NCBI RefSeq assembly: GCF_001623405.1
Contig: NZ_LUHG01000013.1
Span: 1-61,306, forward strand
Reading direction: 5' to 3'
DNA: 61,306 nt
Source: Hydrotalea flava
GTDB taxonomy: Bacteria > Bacteroidota > Bacteroidia > Chitinophagales > Chitinophagaceae
Position numbers and translations under genes: made by a program. Each line of letters starts with the position of its first letter. Positions within the stretch are counted from its first letter, which is position 1. This document shows, in pieces, positions 26,388-36,247 of the stretch. The notes beneath the pieces are model-generated. The model was given only the letters and a program-made list of their open reading frames with translations. It did no database searches and was not told the origin of the DNA.

Positions 26388-26939
26388 TGAGTGACGAACT
26401 CAAAGAACATAATTTTAACGATAAGGTGGATAATAATAAAGAATTTAATACCCCTGATGGCATCATAATTCCCAAAAAATTAAAACCAATTCTTTCTGAT
26501 CCTGAAATATCAAATGAAAAAAAGAAAACAATTATTAAAGCAATCATTAGTATTACATTTCGAAGTGATTCATCTTTCAGTGGCCCTATTCCTCCTCCCG
26601 AAATTTTAAAAGGTTATAATGAAGTTGTTAAGAATGGAGGAGAGAGAATTGTTGCAATGGCTGAAAAACAATCTAACCATAGAATGCAATTAGATGATTA
26701 TGTAATAAGAGAAGAATTAAAGCAAAGCAGGATGGGGCAAATATTTGGGTTTAATTGGAATGGGACTTGCAGCAACACTTGCAATTCTTTGACATGAAAC
26801 CATTGCGGGAATATTTGGAATAACGACGATAATAGGCCTGGTAACAGTTTTTGTATTAGGTAAAAAAACACAACAAAAAGAACTTTCAGACAAAGTAAAT
26901 GAATCGCATTACAACCATCTATTGCAAAAGAAAGAGTGA
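26387..26939 (+). pseudogene. DUF2335 membrane protein gene, disrupted
   Basis: The frame gives 136 residues with the DUF2335 signature S-G-P-I-P-P-P-E-I-L-K-G-Y and M-A-E-K-Q-S-N-H-R, ending at 26797 after Q-I-F-G-F. Shifted by one base from about 26745, the family's two membrane helices continue (GLIGMGLAATLAIL, then HETIAGIFGITTIIGLVTVF and GKKTQQK). They are interrupted by a TGA at 26790-26792 where Trp or another residue is expected, and end at 26939. One frameshift plus one nonsense codon make it a pseudogene unless these are sequencing errors. Confidence 0.72.
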
Positions 26940-27143
26940 CTGATTGTCTGCTAAGACAACAACAGTTGAGTGCTACATAACACATCAGTTTTTAAAATGA
27001 ACTTTTGTGCCGAAATTTGCTGCATCTCGCAATACCATCATCGTTAACTTTCTTAATAGATGAGGAAGAAAATAACTGTTGGATGTTGTTGCATCAATTA
27101 ATGTACTTGTTTACCTGCATTTTAAACCATAAACCACATACAC

Positions 27144-28673
27144 ATGAAAAAAATTTACCTTCTGCCCTTTTTACTGTTATTGTTCAGTATGGGGGCTATT
27201 GCACAGCCTGTACCCCCTGCTGAGGTTACAGATACCACTGCAATACCCAAACCTGTTGTAGCCATTACACACCACAGTATTGTAATAGGCGGTAAACCCG
27301 TGAATTATACCGCTACAGCAGGTACCCTTATTTTAAACAACGAAAAAGGTGAACCAATTGCTGATTTTGGTTTTGTGGCTTATACCAAAGAGGGTGTAAG
27401 CGATCTTAGTACCCGTCCGGTTTTATTTGGATATAACGGTGGACCGGGGTCTTCCTCACTCTGGTTACACATGGGCGCATTGGGCCCACGCCGCGTAGCC
27501 GTAAACGATTTATCGGCTCCTACGCCGCCTCCTTATAAAGTAGAAGACAACCATAATTCTATCTTAGATGTAACCGATATTGTAATGATTGACCCGATAG
27601 GCACCGGTTTTAGTCATGCTATTGGTAAAGCCAACAACAAAGATTTTTGGGGAGTGGATCAGGACTTACGTTCCATCAGCAATTTTATTAAAGCATACAT
27701 TACAGAATACGATCGGTGGAATTCGCCCAAATATTTATTAGGCGAAAGTTATGGTACCATGCGTTCGGCTGGTGTGGTAAATTACCTGCAGGAACGGTTA
27801 GGCATTGCCGTTAATGGTGTGATATTGGTATCTTCCGTTTTAGACCTGCGCCAGCTAACTTTTGGGCCGGGCGATGATATTTCATATGTAATGTATTTAC
27901 CCACTTATGCTGCCACTGCTTATTTCCATCATAAATTACCCAATCAGCCCGCTAATTTACCCGCTTTCTTGGAAGAGGTTACCAACTATGCCAAAGGAGC
28001 CTATACCACAGCATTGATGCTGGGCGATAAAATAGATGCAGCCACTAAAAATGCCGTGGCTGAAAAATTAGCCGCTTATACCGGATTGAGTAAAGACTAT
28101 CTTTTAAAAGCCAACCTAAGGGTAACGGAGCCACAGTTTACACAGGAATTATTGCGTAATCAGCACCTTACGGTGGGCAGGTTAGATAGTCGCTTTACCG
28201 GTATTAATCAAAATTTATTAGCCGAAAATGCTAAGTTTGACCCACAAAGTACCGCCATTACACCGGCATATACCGCTACTTTTTTAAATTACCTGTACAG
28301 TGAGCTGAAGGTGAATAAAACCATGTATTACCATATTTCTGCTTATAATGCAGAAGGATTTAAATGGGATTGGCAGCGCAAAGGCGGCCTTTGGGGCGAA
28401 GGAGTTTACCCGCCTTCTACCGCACCAGATTTGGCCAATGCCATGAGCAAAAATCCCAATTTGAAAGTTCTGGTATACAATGGATATTATGATTTGGCTA
28501 CGCCTTTTTTTGGTACTGAATATACCATGGACCACCTGGGATTGGAACCGGCTATCCAAAAAAATATTATCATGAAATATTTTGATGCCGGACACATGAT
28601 GTATGTGCACCCGGCTTCATTGGTTACTTTTAAGAAAGATATTGTAGATTTTATAAACAATACCAACCCATAA
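27144..28673 (+). CDS. Secreted S10 family serine carboxypeptidase-like peptidase
   Basis: A 509-residue protein with a signal peptide (cleavage after A-I-A-Q). Peptidase S10 motifs are: oxyanion region N-G-G-P-G-S-S-S at about residue 98, nucleophile G-E-S-Y-G, catalytic Asp in Y-N-G-Y-Y-D-L-A-T-P-F, and catalytic His in D-A-G-H-M-M. It is an exported carboxypeptidase; the exact substrate is unknown. A strong terminator follows at 28696. Confidence 0.92.
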   Translation: MKKIYLLPFLLLLFSMGAIAQPVPPAEVTDTTAIPKPVVAITHHSIVIGGKPVNYTATAGTLILNNEKGEPIADFGFVAYTKEGVSDLSTRPVLFGYNGGPGSSSLWLHMGALGPRRVAVNDLSAPTPPPYKVEDNHNSILDVTDIVMIDPIGTGFSHAIGKANNKDFWGVDQDLRSISNFIKAYITEYDRWNSPKYLLGESYGTMRSAGVVNYLQERLGIAVNGVILVSSVLDLRQLTFGPGDDISYVMYLPTYAATAYFHHKLPNQPANLPAFLEEVTNYAKGAYTTALMLGDKIDAATKNAVAEKLAAYTGLSKDYLLKANLRVTEPQFTQELLRNQHLTVGRLDSRFTGINQNLLAENAKFDPQSTAITPAYTATFLNYLYSELKVNKTMYYHISAYNAEGFKWDWQRKGGLWGEGVYPPSTAPDLANAMSKNPNLKVLVYNGYYDLATPFFGTEYTMDHLGLEPAIQKNIIMKYFDAGHMMYVHPASLVTFKKDIVDFINNTNP

Positions 28674-28695
28674 ACAAGTTAGCTATCAGTTTTGT

Positions 28696-28732
28696 AACCG
28701 GTAAACGAGAGGTATCGTTCACCGGTTTTTTT
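28696..28732 (+). terminator. Rho-independent terminator after the S10 peptidase gene
   Basis: AACCGGTAAACGA (28696-28708) pairs with TCGTTCACCGGTT (28715-28727, one A-C mismatch), followed by a T-run. A near-perfect stem of 13 bp with a six-base loop. Confidence 0.85.
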
Positions 28733-28789
28733 ATATACCTACACAAGGAATAGCTTACCTTCAACGTTATTATAAAAAATAAAAACAAC

Positions 28790-29143
28790 ATGGCCAAATA
28801 CTGGTTACCCGAGCCCGAAATACATGATTTTCCTGCAGCGATCGATTATCTGGAATTATTGTTTCCGTTACCAGAAGCCAAACAATATGTAGCCGAACTG
28901 CAAAAAGCTAAAACCATTCACAAAAAAGCAAAAGATATTTTAAGGGCTGCACAATTGCCTTTATTGCCTGCCGATAATTTGCACGTGAATGAAAACATCA
29001 AAAAAGTAAAAAAGGGAAAAAAACTTTCACCTATTTTATTGGTACGTGGTGTACAAAAATTAATGATTGCCGATGGATACCACCGGCTTTGCGCCATTTA
29101 TTATTTATCAGAAGATTTGGAAATACCCTGTCGTTTAGTATAA
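28790..29143 (+). CDS. ParB/sulfiredoxin-like domain protein
   Basis: A 117-residue protein. The C-terminal half has the ParB-like nuclease fold motif: S-P-I-L-L-V-R-G, then M-I-A-D-G-Y-H-R-L-C-A-I-Y-Y-L, with the conserved G-x-H-R. No DNA-binding partner domain is present, so it is a stand-alone ParB-like protein rather than a partition protein. Role unknown. A weak -7 box (TACCTTCA) lies about 30 bases upstream of the ATG. Confidence 0.65.
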   Translation: MAKYWLPEPEIHDFPAAIDYLELLFPLPEAKQYVAELQKAKTIHKKAKDILRAAQLPLLPADNLHVNENIKKVKKGKKLSPILLVRGVQKLMIADGYHRLCAIYYLSEDLEIPCRLV

Positions 29144-29157
29144 CCCGTACTGAATAT

Positions 29158-29763
29158 TTAATGTGCTGGCGGATTATCTTTCCAATGCCATAAATGCAAA
29201 CAGGCATACGTACGATAAGGCCGCCAACGTTCCGCAATTTTTACCAACTTTTCACGCTGTGTTTTTTTATCCATTTCGGGTATTTTATAAATGGCCTGCA
29301 TAGCTTGTTGAATACCTAAGTCATCTATGGGCAATACATCTTCTCTGCCTAAGGTAAACATCAGTAACATTTCTACCGTCCAGCGCCCTACACCTTTTAT
29401 TTGGGTTAAATAACGAATTACCGTTTCATCATCCATTTTATTCAACTTCTCTGGCTCTATGCCATTATTCAACGCAAATTGGGCTACGTTATGTACATAA
29501 TTGGCTTTGGCATGCGATAAACCAATACTGCGCAATTGCTCGTAAGGGGTATGCAGAATGTCGGCCGGAGCAGGAATGGCAGGATATAAAGCCAGAAATC
29601 TGTTTTTAATAACAGCGGCTACTTTAACTGACAATTGCTGGCCAATAATAGCATTACACAATTGCAGGTACACCTGATTTCGTGGCTGTAGGCAAAAGGG
29701 TTGATGATGACGGATAACGGCAGCCAGCTTCTTGTCTTTTTGTAAATGTGTGATGTACGACAT
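29158..29763 (-). CDS. alkA: DNA-3-methyladenine glycosylase II (AlkA-like, HhH-GPD)
   Basis: A 201-residue helix-hairpin-helix glycosylase. The HhH motif is I-K-G-V-G-R-W-T-V-E-M, and the catalytic Asp region is D-V-L-P-I-D-D-L-G-I. It is the short version without the N-terminal beta domain of E. coli AlkA. It removes alkylated bases such as 3-methyladenine in base excision repair. Start at ATG 29763; a TTG at 29784 is in frame upstream. It is convergent with the ParB-like gene. Confidence 0.9.
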   Translation of the reverse strand: MSYITHLQKDKKLAAVIRHHQPFCLQPRNQVYLQLCNAIIGQQLSVKVAAVIKNRFLALYPAIPAPADILHTPYEQLRSIGLSHAKANYVHNVAQFALNNGIEPEKLNKMDDETVIRYLTQIKGVGRWTVEMLLMFTLGREDVLPIDDLGIQQAMQAIYKIPEMDKKTQREKLVKIAERWRPYRTYACLHLWHWKDNPPAH

Positions 29764-30093
29764 GCTATTTTGAATTGAATACAAACAACACCAAGAATAG
29801 CAAGTTAATACAATTGTTCAGAAAACAGTACTGCCATACATCATTGCAAATGACCTATGAAACACAATTTGTATGCATGAAGCATACCTGCCTATTTTGC
29901 TATCAACAGGCCGATATTGCTGCACAAAATCAGAAAATGGTAAAGAAGGTAACGGGATATTGGCATAGCTACCACCGTAGTATTGTTGGGTACTTAACAA
30001 ATATCAAAATAAATAATAGCATTCAAAAGCGACATAAAATGTATTAATTTGCTGCAACAATCCTGTAGCTGAACAGGCAGTCAGCAAACCTTT

Positions 30094-31296
30094 ATGTTAA
30101 AAAATATATTGGCCTTTATTAAAACCAAACCGGCACTGGCAGTGGGTTTTTTATTTGCCACTTCCAGTTTAATTTTTGGAATTTGGGTAGCTTCCATTCC
30201 CGGCATTAAAGCCCGTATGGGTTTTAGTGATGGCAGCCTCGGGCTTTCTTTGTTGTTATCGCCTTTAGGAGCCATCACCGGCATGCTGATTTCTACCCGT
30301 ATTTTCAGTAAAATACCGGTGGGCAAGTGGATGGTAGGTGGCTATATTACCATGGCCTGTATTATGATTGCGCAAATTAATTCGGTGAACAGAACCATGT
30401 TTTGGATATGCCTGTATTGTTACGGGTTAACCAGTTTTTTAAATGGCGTATCAAGTAATGCCACGGTGAATTTATTAGAGAAAAAATACAACCGCTTATT
30501 CATGAGTACCTGTCATGGTATGTATAGTTTAGGCGGGGCGGTAAGCGCCGGTATTGCGGCCTTGCTATTTTTGGTGCATGTACCACCCGGCATTCAAATT
30601 GTGCTGGTGGTATTATTCATTGTTACAGTGATTCTTTCTAACAAAGCACAATTGCTCAGCAATACTGATATCATTCATTCCCGTTCAGAAGTAAAATTAC
30701 CTTCCTTAACCATATTGGGTATTTCATTTATTTGCATGGTGAGTTTTATGGCAGAAGGTTGTGTAGCCGACTGGAGTGCCATTTATTTTAAAGAAGTATT
30801 GCATGCACCCAAAGCATTGCTCAGTTTGGGTTATGCCGGTTTTTCGGTTGCCATGACTTTTGGCAGACTAAATGGCGATACATTGATTACCAAATTAGGC
30901 AGTAAAAATATGGTGGTATATGGTGCTCTATTGGCAGCCTGCGGATTTTTAGTGGTAGTAACCGCACCTGTAGCACTGGTGGCCATAGTAGGTTATATTA
31001 TGGTAGGCTTAGGCAGTTGTTGTATTGTGCCTATTTTATTCAGGGCATCGGCCAATATACCCGGCGTAACAACGGTGGAGGGCTTTGCGATGGTAACTAC
31101 AGGCGGATTGGTAGGATTTTTAACCGGACCATCGGTAATTGGATTTATATCAGAGAAAGCCGGACTTTCAAAAGGTTTATCTTTATTGATATTAATGTGC
31201 AGCTTATCGGCTTATGTAGCCTACTGCAATCCTTTTATACAAAATAAGCAGCCTCTAACGGTAGACTCCTTACCTTATGATGAGCAATTGTATTAA
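30094..31296 (+). CDS. MFS transporter (YbjJ/YfcJ-like)
   Basis: A 400-residue membrane protein with 12 predicted hydrophobic helices. The helix 1 region has F-G-I-W-V-A-S-I-P-G-I-K-A-R, found in the YbjJ-like family of MFS proteins. Motif A-like residues are weak. Substrate unknown. It stands alone between alkA (divergent) and a gap. Confidence 0.85.
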   Translation: MLKNILAFIKTKPALAVGFLFATSSLIFGIWVASIPGIKARMGFSDGSLGLSLLLSPLGAITGMLISTRIFSKIPVGKWMVGGYITMACIMIAQINSVNRTMFWICLYCYGLTSFLNGVSSNATVNLLEKKYNRLFMSTCHGMYSLGGAVSAGIAALLFLVHVPPGIQIVLVVLFIVTVILSNKAQLLSNTDIIHSRSEVKLPSLTILGISFICMVSFMAEGCVADWSAIYFKEVLHAPKALLSLGYAGFSVAMTFGRLNGDTLITKLGSKNMVVYGALLAACGFLVVVTAPVALVAIVGYIMVGLGSCCIVPILFRASANIPGVTTVEGFAMVTTGGLVGFLTGPSVIGFISEKAGLSKGLSLLILMCSLSAYVAYCNPFIQNKQPLTVDSLPYDEQLY

Positions 31297-31639
31297 ATTA
31301 TATAAAACCTATTTTTATTTTTTGCAAATACAATTGGCTTGTTTTAGATTGGCTGCCGTATTAACGCTACAACATCCCGTTGCACCCGAAAGGCTTAGTA
31401 TGGATAACCTTTTCCAAAAAAAGTTTGTCAGCAATCCGGCGGAGTGAAGTATGATGAAAACAATAGCAAAAAAAATTACTCTCCTTTTTCATCTTCGTAA
31501 CACCCACTTTCAAAAGTCAATCCAGTAAATCAATACTTTCAGCGGAAGGTTTAAAAAAGTGCGAAAAACAGGAAAAGGAACACCCTGTTTTGAATTGATC
31601 TGAAGTTAAATTAGTACATTTAAATACCAATTCACACCC
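31297..31639. other. Intergenic stretch
   Basis: About 340 bases after the MFS gene; I see no convincing gene or structured element. Confidence 0.4.
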
Positions 31640-32041
31640 ATGCAAATTACTGCTACCATACACCGGGAAAAATACAGCACCACATTAGAAACGCCATCAG
31701 GAACATTTATGGCCGATGAGCATTTGGATGTAGGCGGCACTCAAAAAGGAATGAATCCTCACGAGTTACTGTTATCCAGTTTGGCAACCTGCACTGCCAT
31801 TACTTTGAGAATGTATGCCGACAGAAAAGAATGGCCGTTAAACTGTATTCGGGTACATGTGAATATAACCTCAGAAGCCGAACCGGAAAAAGGTACACAA
31901 ATAGAAAGAACCATTCAATTCACCGGCACATTAACAAAAGAACAGGAAGAACGATTATTGTATATTGCCAATCGCTGCCCAATTCATAAAATTTTATCAG
32001 GTAGTATACAAATTCATACCAATATAAACCAAACACAATGA
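31640..32041 (+). CDS. OsmC family protein (YhfA-like)
   Basis: A 133-residue OsmC-fold protein. The cysteines are in L-A-T-C-T-A-I-T (about residue 58) and A-N-R-C-P-I-H-K (about 116), the second in the C-P-x-H-K form of the YhfA branch. The gene overlaps the next one (ATGA), so the two are coupled. Confidence 0.88.
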   Translation: MQITATIHREKYSTTLETPSGTFMADEHLDVGGTQKGMNPHELLLSSLATCTAITLRMYADRKEWPLNCIRVHVNITSEAEPEKGTQIERTIQFTGTLTKEQEERLLYIANRCPIHKILSGSIQIHTNINQTQ

Positions 32042-32487
32042 ATAAAGAAACGATGACCAAAAAATATTCTAATGGCGAAATCACCATTGTCTGGAAGCCG
32101 GGCGTATGCATTCATTCAGGCATTTGCGTACGCGGATTACCACTTGTTTTTAATACGGAGCTGAAACCATGGATTAATATACAGGCAGCCACTACTGCAC
32201 AATTAATACAGCAGGTAAACCAATGCCCGTCAGGTGCTTTATCTTATTACAATAATGATGCAGAAGATGAAAACTCAGTTGAAATAAAAGCTGAAACGAA
32301 ATTAGAGGCAATACCTGACGGACCCTTATTGGTGTATGGAAATGTACACATTACAGATGCTTTTGGCCATGAAACAAGAAAGAATAAAGTAACAGCATTT
32401 TGCAGATGCGGTCAATCGGGTAATAAACCCTTTTGCGATGGTTCACATAAAAAAGCCGGATTTAAAGATGGGAAACCTACAGTATGA
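32038..32487 (+). CDS. Fused ferredoxin-like (Fer4_19) and CDGSH iron-sulfur protein
   Basis: A 149-residue protein with two Fe-S modules. The N-terminal Fer4_19 domain has C-I-H-S-G-I-C-V-R-G-L-P (about residues 23-34), P-W-I-N, and C-P-S-G-A-L-S (about 62-68). The C-terminal CDGSH domain has C-R-C-G-Q-S-G-N-K-P-F-C-D-G-S-H-K (about 121-137). It probably carries electrons in the cytoplasm. It overlaps the OsmC gene by 4 bases (ATGA), hinting at a joint role in thiol/redox chemistry. Confidence 0.9.
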   Translation: MNKETMTKKYSNGEITIVWKPGVCIHSGICVRGLPLVFNTELKPWINIQAATTAQLIQQVNQCPSGALSYYNNDAEDENSVEIKAETKLEAIPDGPLLVYGNVHITDAFGHETRKNKVTAFCRCGQSGNKPFCDGSHKKAGFKDGKPTV

Positions 32488-32527
32488 ATACAAATAAACG
32501 AAAAGAATAACTTTCACCTATCAAACA

Positions 32528-34069
32528 TTAATCAGCCACAACACTCTGTAATAAGGGTGCATGCTTTATTTCAATATTTTTTACGTTATATAAAACAGCA
32601 GCAGGTATACCCTTGGCTACCGGCGCTTTCAATCCGTCTATTTCAATCCCATTTACATCATTACAATACATTACAGGCCTTTCATCATTTGCGATTGTTT
32701 CAAATTGTATATCACTCAACGTTAAATCCTGCACATGCCGAACAAACAAGCCGTAAGCCGGCGTTTTTCCGAGCAAAAATGGTTCAGGATAACCTTTGGC
32801 TAATTCAGGAAACGAACGCAAACCATCAGCCTTTGTACCACCACCTTGGTATTGTACCGTAATATGCCTCAATTGAATATTTTGAATGGCATAGCCCGGC
32901 ACACCGGTGATTTGTATACCACTTAAAGCATCGGCATTCAGTACATGTATATTACTGATATAAATATTTTTAACGCTCCCCTCTTTAGTCGTTGCCAGCG
33001 GCCCTCTGTTTCTGCTACCTAACGTAATATAAATAGGGTAATGCCGAACATCTTCCATTACAATATTATCTACAATAATGTTATTCATTTCTCCGCCATC
33101 TACTTCCTCTAAGGCCAAGCCATTGCAACTTTTGAATATACAATTAGACACCACACAATTTCGAAAACCTCCGTTCGACTCTGTTCCAAACTTAATGCGG
33201 CCACCTGACCATCCAACTTCCGAAGAAATTCTGGTACCATCTAATAATGTTCCCTCCCGGTAAGCAGATACTTCACAATTTGTAATGAGTAAATTCTCTG
33301 TAACAACAGGTTTATTAAGAGCATATGAACTTTTTGGACAGATAGCATCATCATTGGGGCTGTTTACTTTACAATTACTGACGATACTGTTGCTGCAACC
33401 ATCTAAATCAATGCCATCGCGGTTTGTATCAATCAATAAATTATCTAAGGTTACCAAATCGCATCCGGTAACCAATATGGCAAAATGGCCGCCATGAAAT
33501 ATGGTAATATCTCTTATCACAATATGCCTGCAATTTTTTAGCGCAATAGCCTTATCGCCTGTTTCAATGGCTCCACCCCAAACAGTTCCATCTTTCTCCT
33601 TATCTTTATTCGTCAGCCCACTCCCGTTAATCATTCCCGGTCCGGTAATACTAATATCATGCAAATCTTCACCCCATATTAAACTGTTATGGAAAAAAGT
33701 ATGGCCACCATCCTGAAATTGTGGAAAGGGAAATACCTCAGCAGTGTCATAGGCATGCATTTCAGGTGGTGCGCCTGTAATTACCGCACCTGCATCTAAA
33801 TATAAGTGGATATTGCTTTTTAAATGAATACTGCCGCATAAATAATTGCCAGCCGGAAAAAACACAGTTCCACCCCCCGCATTGGCACAGGCAATAATAG
33901 CCTTATTTATGGCACTATGATTCAAATGTTTCCCATCGCCTGTTGCACCATAATTTTTCACATTGTAAACTACATCTGATTTATCAGTTGATTTAGCTTG
34001 CCCTGTAGTAGACAAGAGCAATGAAAACCCTAATAAAAAAAATACTATTATTTTTATTATTTTTTGCAT
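32528..34069 (-). CDS. Secreted glycoside hydrolase family 28 (polygalacturonase-like)
   Basis: A 513-residue protein with a signal peptide, an N-Y-G-A-T-G-D-G-K pectin-lyase-fold start, and a right-handed parallel beta-helix. GH28 catalytic Asp motifs are D-T-N-R-D-G-I-D-L-D-G (about residue 230) and P-N-D-D-A-I (about 256-261), with the downstream G-R-I-K-F-G. It hydrolyses pectin or related galacturonan/rhamnogalacturonan in the periplasm. It is not adjacent to intact SusC/SusD genes; a SusC remnant lies at 36079. Confidence 0.92.
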   Translation of the reverse strand: MQKIIKIIVFFLLGFSLLLSTTGQAKSTDKSDVVYNVKNYGATGDGKHLNHSAINKAIIACANAGGGTVFFPAGNYLCGSIHLKSNIHLYLDAGAVITGAPPEMHAYDTAEVFPFPQFQDGGHTFFHNSLIWGEDLHDISITGPGMINGSGLTNKDKEKDGTVWGGAIETGDKAIALKNCRHIVIRDITIFHGGHFAILVTGCDLVTLDNLLIDTNRDGIDLDGCSNSIVSNCKVNSPNDDAICPKSSYALNKPVVTENLLITNCEVSAYREGTLLDGTRISSEVGWSGGRIKFGTESNGGFRNCVVSNCIFKSCNGLALEEVDGGEMNNIIVDNIVMEDVRHYPIYITLGSRNRGPLATTKEGSVKNIYISNIHVLNADALSGIQITGVPGYAIQNIQLRHITVQYQGGGTKADGLRSFPELAKGYPEPFLLGKTPAYGLFVRHVQDLTLSDIQFETIANDERPVMYCNDVNGIEIDGLKAPVAKGIPAAVLYNVKNIEIKHAPLLQSVVAD

Positions 34070-34861
34070 ATCAATTTATTTTAGGGTGGTGATAACGCTG
34101 GTTAATAATGAATTTGTCATGCAGCAAATACACAGATACTGCAAGTTATCGGTCTGTTTACTTTTGTGAATAAATGTATTTACTATGAATAAAGATACAG
34201 ACTAATACCTTTTATTACTAGCTGAAATTTTGGCTTGTATCAATTTTACCACATTAGTCAGCTCGCTGAAATCTAATCTTTGTTCAGGTGCATGAGAATT
34301 ATGCCACGATTAGATTAACCTATGAGTGGAGAATTGAATATTAACGAAACACTTTTCCGTTAGTATCTACTGCTTTTATAACATACAGTACTTTTATATT
34401 TTTTTTAAAAAACTGTCGATAATCTGTAATTTAAATTATCCTTCCTTATCTATTTGCCAAACAAAAGTTATGTTTTGTTTGCCCTTCTTAAATGTGTTTA
34501 TATATAATTAGCTACTGCTGATTCTAAACCTTTTACAGGAATTGTTTTATAGTAAAATATATTCAGAAATAAAATGTTTTCTGAATTAACAGGTTGGCTT
34601 TGGGTTTTTATAAACCATACTGTGCAACAAAAAAAACAAAAAATTAATTTATTTTTTATGTTTCTAATCGAAGCAGGTATTTGAATAAAGCGTACACCGC
34701 AACATCACCATTATCAATAAAAAATTTGAAGTTGAAAAATAATTAACTTACAGGAGCCTCTAAGAAGAATACCATATATTGAAACTTAAGACAATAACTT
34801 AAATGCAAGCATGCAGTTATGGTAATTTTATAAAAAGTATCTATCTTATACAACAAAAGTT
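34070..34861. other. Long intergenic region with decayed coding sequence
   Basis: About 790 bases between GH28 and the acetamidase gene. It contains coding-like debris at 34341-34556 (separate entry); the rest is AT-rich with no feature I can support. Confidence 0.5.
34341..34556 (-). pseudogene. Decayed 3' end of a secreted protein gene
   Basis: On the minus strand, fragments in different frames read YYKTIPVKGLESAVANYI, NITFVWQIDKEG and FFKKNIKVLYVIKAVDTNGK, VFR, stop. The last part resembles the end of a fibronectin-III- or sorting-domain-like module (VIKAVDxNGKVF). Stops and frameshifts separate the pieces. Parent gene not identified. Confidence 0.35.
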
Positions 34862-35902
34862 TTAATGTGAAACAAAAATATTTTTGGGCAACATCACATG
34901 CACCCCAACATTACCATCTACCAGTTCTGTTATAGCTACATCAGCAGCCACACTGCATAACATATAGGCATCTGCCTCTGAAAGTTTTTTTGTTTCCATT
35001 AAATAATGTATCATTTGCCAAACTGCAATATGTGTGGCGGCATTCAAATCACGGTCACAGCCCATGGTAATTATATGGGTGGCAGATTCGGCTCTGGGCC
35101 ATTGTAAACTTTTGCCTTTATGCACTATAAAATGTAGCTTACCAATGAGAGAAGTTTCAATTGCCGTAATATCTACTTCACCATCGCCCTGAGCGGCGTG
35201 GCCATCCCCAATTTCAAATAAAGCACCTTTTACGAATACCGGTAAATAAAGTGAGGTGCCTGCTACCAATTCTTTGTTATCTAAATTTCCGCCATGAATC
35301 CATGGTGGGGCACTATTCCATCTACCCGCTTTTTCAGGTGGTGCAACACCCATACTGCCAAAAAAGGGATGTAAAGGAATTTCAATTCCATCCGCAAAAT
35401 GACCTAACATTTTCTCCCGGTCTAGATGAATGATTTTTGTTTTACGGTCAAATATTTCATCCGACAAAAAACCGCTTTGCCCTATACCATTGTAGCCATA
35501 ATCAATAGGCAAATCAATACTGTCAATATGCACCTCTAATACATCGCCAGGCGCTGCTTCTTCTACAAATATAGGCCCCGTCAATACATGCCCACCTGGC
35601 CCGCGATTTTTTACAGCCTGTACAGCAATTAATTCCTTTTCTATTTGATTAGCAGGCACACCTGCTTTTATAAGATGTTCGGGATTTGAAGTTAGTACAG
35701 TTCGTATCCTTACATAATCCCCAGACCGGATGTGTAAAACTGGGGGCATTTCAGACCAGTAACTTCCCCAAACAACTGTTGAATCGGTAGGATTCAGTAT
35801 AAAAGGATTTTGCACCGTTCCTTGCTGCTGGGCATAAGTAAACCCCGATATAAAAATAAAAAATAAGGATACCCGAATTTTACTTTTTGAAGAAGCATAC
35901 AT
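34862..35902 (-). CDS. Secreted acetamidase/formamidase family protein
   Basis: A 346-residue protein. It has a signal peptide (ends F-T-Y-A-Q), then the FmdA/AmdA fold: G-P-I-F-V-E-E-A-A-P-G-D-V-L-E-V, then W-I-H-G-G-N-L-D-N-K, and G-D-G-H-A-A-Q-G-D-G-E-V. All three are hallmark motifs of the metal-dependent acetamidase/formamidase family. The periplasmic location differs from the classical cytoplasmic FmdA. It probably hydrolyses a small amide. Confidence 0.92.
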   Translation of the reverse strand: MYASSKSKIRVSLFFIFISGFTYAQQQGTVQNPFILNPTDSTVVWGSYWSEMPPVLHIRSGDYVRIRTVLTSNPEHLIKAGVPANQIEKELIAVQAVKNRGPGGHVLTGPIFVEEAAPGDVLEVHIDSIDLPIDYGYNGIGQSGFLSDEIFDRKTKIIHLDREKMLGHFADGIEIPLHPFFGSMGVAPPEKAGRWNSAPPWIHGGNLDNKELVAGTSLYLPVFVKGALFEIGDGHAAQGDGEVDITAIETSLIGKLHFIVHKGKSLQWPRAESATHIITMGCDRDLNAATHIAVWQMIHYLMETKKLSEADAYMLCSVAADVAITELVDGNVGVHVMLPKNIFVSH

Positions 35903-36078
35903 ATTGGATAATTAAATTCATTTCATTAATAATTACAATCATCTGCAAGTTAACCAATATACACTGTTCCCAAGTCACAAAACTACTGATTCATTTACTT
36001 TGATTATTATTATCGCTAATATTGTTGTTCAGCCAATTAAAATAGTGTAAAAAAAACTGGCATACTTCTAAAAAAAAT

Positions 36079-36231
36079 TTGAAAATTAAGAAACATTTTC
36101 AGTATGCTTTTGTATTACTGGTCTTAAACATTTTTGAAACTACTGAAAAAATTTCCGGTAGTTTATTGAATGAAGATCAACAACCCATGCTTACCATTAC
36201 CATAGGAAAATATATTCACAGCAATAATTAG
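36079..36231 (+). pseudogene. 5' remnant of a SusC/RagA-type TonB-dependent receptor gene
   Basis: From a TTG the frame reads MKIKKHFQYAFVLLVLNIF (signal-peptide-like) and then E-K-I-S-G-S-L-L-N-E-D-Q-Q-P-M-L-T-I-T-I. This matches the start of the carboxypeptidase-D regulatory-like plug extension of SusC receptors (ISGxVxDExGQPLxGVTI). It stops after 50 codons at Y-I-H-S-N-N. The rest of the receptor and any SusD gene are absent. It is a relic of a polysaccharide utilisation locus. Confidence 0.5.
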
Positions 36232-36247
36232 CTGCATGATTAAAGTT

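Noticed and set aside
29775-30047. 90-codon frame between alkA and the MFS gene
   Set aside because: It begins with a non-ATG codon overlapping the alkA 5' end, has odd composition (many C, H, Q) and no recognisable domain; probably chance.
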